From the NCBI GenBank assembly GCA_031255115.1, contig JAIRTD010000246.1:1-6795 (forward strand): a stretch of DNA of 6,795 bases. Reading direction: 5' to 3'. A program made the translations under genes and the position numbers. The notes under the pieces were generated by a model. It searched no databases and had not been told where the DNA came from. It saw only the letters and a program-made list of their open reading frames with translations. Shown here in pieces: positions 1 through 4,328 of the stretch (its first letter is position 1; the number at the start of each line of letters is the position of its first letter). This stretch comes from Spirochaetaceae bacterium (lineage in GTDB: Bacteria; Spirochaetota; Spirochaetia; Treponematales; Breznakiellaceae).

Positions 1-160
1 ATTTAGTCTTCTGATTTTCTACAACCAAGGGAGGCGTTTTGATGAAATGAGAGCGTACATATTTGATATATTTCTCCCGTAATTTGTTGATAGGGAGAAG
101 TTTATCTTCTTCCGTCTCCCAAATTTCAGGGATCTGAGTTTTTTGTATCCTGTTTTCCAT
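1..160 (-). CDS. Unidentified protein, N-terminal fragment (runs off left edge)
   Basis: On the minus strand an ATG at 160-158 opens a frame of 53 codons that stays open to the window edge. The protein begins MENRIQKTQIPEIWE and continues through LPINKLREKYIKYVRSHF to TPPLVVENQKTK. It is hydrophilic and charged, with no signal peptide or membrane segment, so it is probably cytoplasmic. An in-frame ATG at 172-170 would add MLIF; neither start has a clear Shine-Dalgarno sequence, and an upstream stop lies at 196-194. The gene is divergent from the TetR-family gene, and a candidate promoter at 214-186 points towards it. Divergent partners of TetR-family genes are often their targets, but nothing in this fragment shows a function. 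I do not recognise the family. The call rests on the open frame, protein-like composition and promoter placement; a chance frame in AT-rich DNA remains possible. Confidence 0.5.
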   Translation of the reverse strand, partial: MENRIQKTQIPEIWETEEDKLLPINKLREKYIKYVRSHFIKTPPLVVENQKTK

Positions 161-185
161 AAATATCAGCATACGGAAAAAGGGC

Positions 186-214
186 GTTATGAGCTACCCG
201 CAGCTTCTTTACAA
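186..214 (-). promoter_or_regulatory. Candidate promoter for the leftward gene
   Basis: Read leftward, TTGTAA (214-209) and CATAAC (191-186) are separated by exactly 17 bp. Each matches the sigma-70 hexamer at four of six positions. Transcription would start near 180, just upstream of the leftward ATG codons at 172 and 160. Its -35 overlaps the -35 of the rightward promoter almost completely, so the two promoters would compete and could share one operator. The match is moderate and comes from sequence alone. Confidence 0.35.
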
Positions 215-218
215 GAAG
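204..218. promoter_or_regulatory. Palindrome over the divergent -35 elements, candidate TetR-family operator
   Basis: CTTCTT (204-209) and AAGAAG (213-218) form a perfect 6-3-6 inverted repeat around TAC. It covers the -35 hexamers of both divergent promoters, so a dimer bound here would block both. Short palindromes in the divergent promoter region next to a TetR-family gene are the usual sites of autoregulation in this family. That the regulator encoded at 263-871 binds here is inference. Confidence 0.4.
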
Positions 219-236
219 ACAGTTGGACCATATAAT
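208..236 (+). promoter_or_regulatory. Sigma-70-type promoter for the TetR-family gene
   Basis: TTTACA (208-213, five of six consensus positions) and a perfect TATAAT (231-236) are separated by 17 bp. Transcription would begin near 243, leaving about a 20-nt leader that contains the ribosome-binding site AAGGAG. It is the best promoter match in the window. A palindrome at 204-218 sits on the -35 and a looser dyad at 219-250 surrounds the -10, so the promoter looks repressible. Confidence 0.65.
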
Positions 237-250
237 CCCCAAATAACTGT
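219..250. repeat. Imperfect dyad around the -10 of the TetR-gene promoter
   Basis: ACAGTT (219-224) and AACTGT (245-250) are exact reverse complements flanking TATAAT. Just inside them TTGG (223-226) and CCAA (239-242) are also complementary, with a 2-nt offset on the right arm. It could be a second operator half-site pair, or chance: short dyads are expected in AT-rich DNA. Confidence 0.2.
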
Positions 251-256
251 AAGGAG
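251..256 (+). promoter_or_regulatory. Ribosome-binding site that fixes a GTG start
   Basis: AAGGAG ends 6 nt before GTG at 263. No ATG in the same frame lies near it, and the first in-frame ATG (311) is already inside the N-terminal helix of the regulator. The site therefore supports GTG 263 as the start. Confidence 0.7.
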
Positions 257-262
257 ATTCTT

Positions 263-871
263 GTGGCAATTAAAAAAACAACCCGGGAACAGAAGACCGA
301 AGAAACCCGGATGAAAATTTCCCGGGCCTCCTGGGATTTGATGGCGAAATATGATCCGGATACTATCACGGTAGACGATATTTGCGAAAAAGCAGGAATC
401 AGCAAGGGATCTTTTTACCATCTTTATAAGTCCAAGGATGATTTTTTCATCCTTGTCCTTTCAAAAGAGCGGGAAGATCATTTACAAAAGCATTTTACCC
501 TTGCCCCGGCGGCGCCGCTCTTAACCCAGGTTCTTGACTTTATACGGGTAAATCTTGAATTTAACCGTTTGAAAGGAAAAGACCTGTGCGTTGCCAGCTA
601 TATCAGTATGCTTAAAACATACCAGCAGGGTGAAATTGTACCGGCCTTTTACAACGACACTTTGTGTGCCCTCATTGAACGGGGTCTTGCCGAAGGCGCC
701 CTGGCGCCGTCCTTCACGGTTAGTGAATATTACCGCCTTTTCCACGACTGGATTATCGGGTTCCTTATCGGCTGGTCCATTTCGCCACACCCCGCCGACG
801 AGGACCTGTATGATCGAATACTGGAACACATGGTAAAGGCTTTTTTTGCCCCTCCTGTGCCGGTCCGATGA
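263..871 (+). CDS. TetR/AcrR-family transcriptional regulator
   Basis: This 202-residue protein has the size and organisation of a TetR-family repressor. Residues about 10-65 form the DNA-binding domain. The segment ITVDDICEKAGISKG (35-49) followed by SFYHLYKSKDDFF (50-62) is the classical helix-turn-helix with its recognition helix and the F-Y-x-x-(Y/F)-x-x-K-x-x-(L/F) pattern. Residues from about 80 onwards are helical and variable, as expected for the ligand-binding and dimerisation domain; it includes the hydrophobic stretch DWIIGFLIGWSI and an aromatic-rich C-terminus. The inducing ligand cannot be read from the sequence. GTG is chosen as start because AAGGAG lies 6 nt upstream. The gene has its own promoter with a palindrome over the -35, consistent with autorepression, and a divergent partner gene at the left edge. 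The next gene, cysS, is a housekeeping gene about 210 bp away and not an obvious target. Its DNA is more AT-rich than the genes to the right. Confidence 0.93.
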   Translation: MAIKKTTREQKTEETRMKISRASWDLMAKYDPDTITVDDICEKAGISKGSFYHLYKSKDDFFILVLSKEREDHLQKHFTLAPAAPLLTQVLDFIRVNLEFNRLKGKDLCVASYISMLKTYQQGEIVPAFYNDTLCALIERGLAEGALAPSFTVSEYYRLFHDWIIGFLIGWSISPHPADEDLYDRILEHMVKAFFAPPVPVR

Positions 872-889
872 TATACTCCATAGATTTGA

Positions 890-931
890 GTTTGTCAGGT
901 GTGGAATGAGTTAATTCCTTACCTGACAAAC
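890..931. repeat. Inverted repeat 1 downstream of the TetR-family gene
   Basis: GTTTGTCAGGT (890-900) and ACCTGACAAAC (921-931) are perfect 11-bp reverse complements. Inside them GGAAT (903-907) and ATTCC (914-918) pair as well, leaving a 6-nt loop and a 2x2 internal mismatch. The element starts 19 nt after the TetR stop codon. It could form a strong RNA hairpin and may mark the end of that transcript, but neither strand has a T-tract after the stem, so it is not a standard intrinsic terminator. Its TTGTCAG arm (892-898, complement 923-929) recurs in the next palindrome. Confidence 0.7.
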
Positions 932-944
932 ACTTAAAATCGGA

Positions 945-975
945 ATTCTCTGACAATTTCAAATTGTCAGAGAAT
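945..975. repeat. Perfect 31-bp palindrome (inverted repeat 2) upstream of cysS
   Basis: Two 15-bp arms, ATTCTCTGACAATTT (945-959) and AAATTGTCAGAGAAT (961-975), are exact reverse complements around a single C at 960. Symmetry of this length with almost no spacer suits a dimeric protein operator or a mobile palindromic repeat; as RNA it would form a hairpin with a small loop. The right arm contains TTGTCA, usable as a -35 for cysS. The core TTGTCAG/CTGACAA is the same as in inverted repeat 1. Confidence 0.75.
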
Positions 976-993
976 ATATCCCTTCAATATTAT
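964..993 (+). promoter_or_regulatory. Candidate cysS promoter embedded in the palindromes
   Basis: TTGTCA (964-969) and TATTAT (988-993), each five of six consensus positions, are 18 bp apart. Transcription would start near 1000, giving an approximately 85-nt cysS leader. The -35 lies in the right arm of the 31-bp palindrome and the -10 lies in the next inverted repeat, so any protein bound there would affect it. AT-rich sequence gives promoter-like matches easily. Confidence 0.35.
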
Positions 994-1019
994 TATATTG
1001 AAGCATAACAGGGGGATAT
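976..1019. repeat. Inverted repeat 3, nested stem upstream of cysS
   Basis: The inner stem is CTTCAATAT (982-990) with ATATTGAAG (995-1003), closed by the 4-nt loop TATT. An outer pair, ATATCCC (976-982) with GGGATAT (1013-1019), can enclose it, leaving one side bulged. It abuts the 31-bp palindrome. It could be part of the cysS 5' leader or, if transcription starts near 1000, only a DNA-level dyad. I see no recognisable T-box or other riboswitch sequence here. Confidence 0.5.
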
Positions 1020-1069
1020 GGGTAAACTTTCCTATTGATTTTTTCACCGCTTTCCCGTACTGTGCAATG

Positions 1070-1076
1070 AAGGCGG
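1070..1076 (+). promoter_or_regulatory. Ribosome-binding site that decides the cysS start
   Basis: AAGGCGG lies 7 nt before ATG 1084 but only 1 nt before the in-frame TTG at 1078. The spacing favours ATG 1084, which gives the family-typical N-terminus MALTLFNTL. Confidence 0.5.
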
Positions 1077-1083
1077 TTTGTGC

Positions 1084-2529
1084 ATGGCCCTTACTCTTTT
1101 TAATACCCTTGGACGCAGACTTGAACCTTTTGAGCCGCTTAAAGCGGACAGGGTTGGTTTTTACGGCTGCGGCCCCACTGTATATAATTACGCCCATATA
1201 GGCAATCTCAGGGCCTATGTTGTCCATGATATTCTGGTAAAAACCCTCACATACCTGGGTTATATGGTAGAACATGTGATGAATGTTACCGATGTGGGTC
1301 ATCTTTCCGGCGATGACGATTCGGGGGACGATAAAATGGTAAAAAGCGCCGCCGAGCGGGGCAAAAGCGTCCTCGAAATCGCCGAATTTTACACCAGGGC
1401 CTTTTTTGACGACCTTGACCGGATGAACGTGGCAAGGCCCCAGGTGGTATGCAAGGCCACAGAGCATATTGCCGATATGATAGCGCTTATCAAGCGTATC
1501 GAAGGGGCGGGGTTTACCTATGAGGCCGGGGGCAACCTGTACTTTGATATTTCTCGCTTTCCCCATTACGGGGAGCTTGCCCTGCTCAGGCTTGACGAAC
1601 TCAAGGCCGGGGCCCGTACCGGCGTGGACAAAAACAAGCGTAATCCCCAGGATTTTGTGCTCTGGTTTACCAAAAGCAAGTTTGAAAACCAGGCCCTTAC
1701 CTGGGATAGTCCCTGGGGCAGGGGTTATCCCGGCTGGCATATTGAATGTTCGGCCATGAGTATCAAATACCTGGGCGAACAGTTTGACATTCATGCCGGG
1801 GGCATAGATCATGTGGCTATTCACCATACCAACGAAATAGCCCAGAGCGAGGCCGCCACGGGCTGTCATCCCTGGGTGCGGTACTGGGTTCATAATGAAT
1901 TCCTCGTTATGGACAGGGGCAAGATGTCCAAGTCTTCGGGGAGTTTTGTTACCCTCCAGAGCCTTATTGACGCAGGCTACGAGGCCCTGGATTACCGCTA
2001 TTTTCTCCTGGGCGGCCATTACCGGAGCCAGCTCCAGTTTTCCTTCGAGGCCCTTGACGGGGCCCGGAACGCCCGGCGTTCCCTCCTGGACCGGGTCAGG
2101 GCGCTTGCCGACCAGGTCGAGGTCCTGCCCGGCGCTTATGCTCCCGGACAGGCCGCCGGGGAGGAGGCGCAAAAGGCCCTGGACAATTTCAGGGCAGCCC
2201 TGGAGGACGATCTTTCCGCTCCCAGGGCCCTGGCCGAACTCTGGTCCCTGCTCAAAAACCCCCGGATAAAGGCCGAAGAAGCCCTTGCCGCGGCTTTTAC
2301 CATGGACAGGGTATTCAGCCTGGAACTCAAAAAGGCCGCCGGGGAGCGCAAGGAAAGAACCGAAGAAAGCGAAGAAACCTGCAGGGAGATAGAACGTCTT
2401 GTTGCCGAAAGGGCCGCGGCCAAAAAAGCCAGAGATTTTGCCGCAGCGGACCGTATCAGAGACGAGCTTAAAAAACAGGGCATTATTCTTGAGGACGGCC
2501 CCGGAGGAACCGTATGGAAACGGCTCTAG
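1084..2529 (+). CDS. cysS: Cysteinyl-tRNA synthetase
   Basis: This class I aminoacyl-tRNA synthetase attaches cysteine to tRNA-Cys in the cytoplasm using ATP. From ATG 1084 it has 481 residues, normal for the family. The N-terminal Rossmann domain carries [15 protein letters not shown], with the HIGH-type signature HIGN at 38-41, and the KMSKS loop is at 280-284. The four zinc ligands that select cysteine are all present: C29, C222 (in GWHIEC), H247 and E251 (in [11 protein letters not shown]). Their spacing (C+25=H, H+4=E) equals that of the E. coli enzyme. The C-terminal third is helical and charged and ends in the usual [14 protein letters not shown]...GGTVWKRL anticodon-binding tail. ATG 1084 is preferred over TTG 1078 because of ribosome-binding-site spacing. 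The gene looks intact. It is preceded by a cluster of inverted repeats that may regulate it, and the sigma-factor gene follows 83 bp downstream. Confidence 0.98.
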   Translation: MALTLFNTLGRRLEPFEPLKADRVGFYGCGPTVYNYAHIGNLRAYVVHDILVKTLTYLGYMVEHVMNVTDVGHLSGDDDSGDDKMVKSAAERGKSVLEIAEFYTRAFFDDLDRMNVARPQVVCKATEHIADMIALIKRIEGAGFTYEAGGNLYFDISRFPHYGELALLRLDELKAGARTGVDKNKRNPQDFVLWFTKSKFENQALTWDSPWGRGYPGWHIECSAMSIKYLGEQFDIHAGGIDHVAIHHTNEIAQSEAATGCHPWVRYWVHNEFLVMDRGKMSKSSGSFVTLQSLIDAGYEALDYRYFLLGGHYRSQLQFSFEALDGARNARRSLLDRVRALADQVEVLPGAYAPGQAAGEEAQKALDNFRAALEDDLSAPRALAELWSLLKNPRIKAEEALAAAFTMDRVFSLELKKAAGERKERTEESEETCREIERLVAERAAAKKARDFAAADRIRDELKKQGIILEDGPGGTVWKRL

Positions 2530-2532
2530 CGC

Positions 2533-2569
2533 GGCCCGGCGCGGTTTTACGCCGTATTCTGTCCGGGCC
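2533..2569. repeat. GC-rich inverted repeat after cysS
   Basis: GGCCCGG (2533-2539) and CCGGGCC (2563-2569) are exact 7-bp reverse complements. A smaller competing stem, GGCG (2538-2541) with CGCC (2550-2553), lies inside. It starts 3 nt after the cysS stop, where a transcription-end hairpin would be expected, but no T-tract follows. It may reduce read-through into the sigma-factor operon; I would not call it an intrinsic terminator. Confidence 0.35.
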
Positions 2570-2601
2570 CTGTGGTTATGCGGCCCAAAACTGTAACATT
2601 T

Positions 2602-2607
2602 GAGGGA
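2602..2607 (+). promoter_or_regulatory. Ribosome-binding site supporting a TTG start of the sigma-factor gene
   Basis: GAGGGA lies 5 nt upstream of TTG 2613. The later in-frame ATG codons at 2637 and 2643 are preceded only by an A-rich run without a Shine-Dalgarno sequence. TTG 2613 is therefore the best start, and the weak start codon may keep sigma-factor levels low. Confidence 0.55.
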
Positions 2608-2612
2608 TCACT

Positions 2613-3149
2613 TTGTTTTTGGAACAGAACAAAAAAATGAATATGGGGGAATTTAACCGTCTCTATGAGATGGTTTTTCCCATTTTGTTCCGCGTGGCAT
2701 ATCGTATCGCGGGCAGCGAAGAAGCGGCGGAGGACCTGTGTCAGGAGGCGTTTTTCAGGCTTCATGAGAAAAACATGGTTTTTCCCGGACCTGATGACGC
2801 AAAATACTGGCTCATCAGGGTGGTTAAAAACGCCGCGTTGAATTATGCCAAGCGGAAGGAGCGGGAGCGCCGGGCCTATCAGAGAGCCTTCAAAGAAGAT
2901 ACGCGGAAGGTTGAAACCGGCGAAGGGGACTATATTCGTGAGGAAACCCGGCTTGAGATGCAGGAAGCGCTGGACAAGCTCCCCGAAAATCTCAGAGCGG
3001 TTCTGGTATTGAAAGAATACGCCGAACTGAACTATAAAGAAATCGGCCGTACCCTGGGCATAAGCGAAGGGAATGTCAAGGTCCGGGTTTTTAGGGCCCG
3101 GGAACGCCTGGCCGGTCTGATTGCTAAGGATGGTAGTTATGTGTCCTGA
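2613..3149 (+). CDS. ECF-type RNA polymerase sigma factor (sigma-70 family)
   Basis: This 178-residue protein has the two-domain layout of an extracytoplasmic-function sigma factor. Region 2 (about residues 14-85) includes the core-binding helix motif DLCQEAFFRLH (41-51) and the -10 recognition segment YWLIRVVKNAALNYAKRK (65-82). A charged linker follows, then region 4 (about 115-170), whose helix-turn-helix LNYKEIGRTLGISEGNVKVR (139-158) would read the -35 element. Regions 1.1 and 3 are absent, as usual for this group. It would direct RNA polymerase to a small stress or envelope regulon. The start is TTG 2613 on ribosome-binding-site grounds; starting at ATG 2637 or 2643 would remove 8 or 10 residues outside the domain. 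Its 3' end overlaps the anti-sigma gene by 11 bp, so translation is probably coupled. No convincing sigma-70 or ECF promoter was seen in the 83 bp after cysS, so read-through or an unrecognised self-directed promoter are both possible. Confidence 0.95.
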   Translation: MFLEQNKKMNMGEFNRLYEMVFPILFRVAYRIAGSEEAAEDLCQEAFFRLHEKNMVFPGPDDAKYWLIRVVKNAALNYAKRKERERRAYQRAFKEDTRKVETGEGDYIREETRLEMQEALDKLPENLRAVLVLKEYAELNYKEIGRTLGISEGNVKVRVFRARERLAGLIAKDGSYVS

Positions 3150-3744
3150 TCATGAAATTCTATCCGTGTTTCTTGACGGCGAACTTCCCTCTCCCTGGAA
3201 AGAAAAAATGGAACAGCATCTTGCAGGATGCGCGGCATGCAGGGCCCGTCTCGATACCTACAGGAAGCTATCCCAAATCATGGGCGGCGTTTCCGCCCCC
3301 GCCGGGGAAGACGGTGGCTTTGAAAGCGTTCTTGCTTCCGCCCGGACGCGGGTATGGGAAAAGCTCGAAAAGGACCTGGGAGGCGCGTCCGAACCCCCTG
3401 GGGTTGAGGCGGAGTTTCCCCGCCTTTCCGTCTGGCAGCGCCGTCTTTCCATACCGCTCCCGGCAGCGGCCGCGGCGCTGCTCCTCATACTTGCCACCGC
3501 TTTTTTTGCCTCGCGCCCCCTGTTCTCCCCGCCCAGGCAGAACGAGATGGCCGGTATAGAGACTGATATGCAGAGTATCATTCCCGTGTCGGATATGTCC
3601 AATGTTCTTCAATATCTGGAAAACCAGGATACCGACAGGGATATTGTTATTATACGCCTTCCCGAAAGCCGGAATTTTACCAGTTCCGGAGAGCCGACCC
3701 TTATCAGGGCCGTAGATTATTCCCGGAGAAACCAGTCCCGATGA
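3139..3744 (+). CDS. Membrane-anchored zinc-finger anti-sigma factor
   Basis: This 201-residue protein is the likely antagonist of the sigma factor just upstream. The N-terminus is a zinc-binding anti-sigma (ZAS) domain: C2, then LDGELPSPWKEKMEQHL, with the signature H27-x3-C31-x2-C34. The sequence up to about residue 100 should be cytoplasmic and hold the sigma factor. A single membrane segment lies at about 105-124 (IPLPAAAAALLLILATAFFA), preceded by WQRR, which fits a cytoplasmic N-terminus. The remaining 75 or so residues would be periplasmic and could receive the signal; they match no domain I know. ATG 3139 is chosen over TTG 3121 and ATG 3130 because AAGGA (3126-3130) is well spaced and because MCPDHE places the Cys where this family has it. 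The gene overlaps the sigma gene by 11 bp and the next gene by 4 bp, typical of translational coupling. Confidence 0.9.
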   Translation: MCPDHEILSVFLDGELPSPWKEKMEQHLAGCAACRARLDTYRKLSQIMGGVSAPAGEDGGFESVLASARTRVWEKLEKDLGGASEPPGVEAEFPRLSVWQRRLSIPLPAAAAALLLILATAFFASRPLFSPPRQNEMAGIETDMQSIIPVSDMSNVLQYLENQDTDRDIVIIRLPESRNFTSSGEPTLIRAVDYSRRNQSR

Positions 3745-4328
3745 TGTCCGGCCCGCCTGTCCGCCTGAGATTTATCACGTCCCTGAGCGCCTTCCTCGTT
3801 ACGGCGTTCCTTACCGGAGGGCAGGCTTCGGCCCAGGACCGGCGTCTGGAAGATATGCTCCCCGCCCTCACCAGGCGGACCATAGTTTTTACGATCAGCC
3901 CGGGCATAGAGGAACAAAACCATGAGGTCGTCTGGAATGAGACCATCTCAAGGGTTACCCTGCCGGGACGGCCGGTTTCGATAAAGATCATGGGCCAGAA
4001 CATAGTTGTGGAAGTCCTCTTTACCCCCTATGTGGGAAGAAGGGGCGAAAAACTCCTCACCGCCCAAAGCCAGGTCTGGATAGAAATTCCCGACGAAGGC
4101 GTCCGCTATCAGACAACCATGCGGACCATGTCCTTTGAGTTCAACGAAAAAATACTGTTCTTTCCCCTGGGCTCGGAACGAAACGACCAGAACGCCCGCA
4201 TTGTCATTCAGCTTGAATTAAACCCCTACGCGGAACAGGATATTCCGCCTGACGCCGCGGTAGATGAAGAAGGCGAAGGGCAGGAGCAGGCCGCGTCAGG
4301 AAGGCCGCGGGGCGAAGCCGGGCAATGA
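3741..4328 (+). CDS. Exported protein of unknown function in the sigma/anti-sigma operon
   Basis: I do not recognise this 195-residue protein. It begins with a classical Sec signal peptide: basic R8/R10, hydrophobic core FITSLSAFLVTAFLTG, and probable cleavage after ASA (29-31), so it is probably periplasmic. The mature part (about 32-170) alternates short hydrophobic and polar stretches, such as RTIVFTISPGIEE, VSIKIMGQNIVVEVLF and ARIVIQLELNPY, suggesting a beta-sandwich. The last 25 or so residues are acidic and Gly/Gln/Glu-rich and probably disordered. There is no lipobox, no Cys in the mature part and no second membrane helix. The start ATG 3741 overlaps the anti-sigma stop (ATGA); ATG 3744 is a near-equivalent alternative. 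Its stop overlaps the following lipoprotein gene, also by ATGA. Its position between an anti-sigma factor and an envelope lipoprotein suggests it partners one of them, but this is inference. Confidence 0.85.
   Translation: MMSGPPVRLRFITSLSAFLVTAFLTGGQASAQDRRLEDMLPALTRRTIVFTISPGIEEQNHEVVWNETISRVTLPGRPVSIKIMGQNIVVEVLFTPYVGRRGEKLLTAQSQVWIEIPDEGVRYQTTMRTMSFEFNEKILFFPLGSERNDQNARIVIQLELNPYAEQDIPPDAAVDEEGEGQEQAASGRPRGEAGQ

Noticed and set aside
890..931. Inverted repeat 1 as an intrinsic terminator of the TetR-family gene.
   Set aside because: The stem is strong but neither strand has a T-run after it, and the stem is not GC-rich. It is kept as a repeat of unknown role.
872..1083. A T-box riboswitch in the cysS leader.
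   Set aside because: I could not find the conserved T-box bulge sequence or a specifier-loop arrangement, and the inverted repeats are too symmetrical and AT-rich to fit.
998..1201. A TTG-initiated frame overlapping the cysS start, with Cys codons near its beginning, considered as a cysteine-responsive leader peptide.
   Set aside because: No ribosome-binding site precedes TTG 998, the frame runs deep into cysS in another phase, and two scattered Cys codons are not the run expected of an attenuator peptide.
967..2172. A long minus-strand open frame of 401 codons opposite cysS.
   Set aside because: It mirrors a well-conserved cysS gene with all active-site residues; GC-rich coding DNA commonly leaves the opposite strand open. 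No start signal or recognisable protein was seen.
2616..2650. GGAAC at 2621-2625 as an ECF-type -35 element for autoregulation of the sigma gene.
   Set aside because: It lies inside the coding region after the best-supported TTG start, and no matching -10 is obvious at the right distance.
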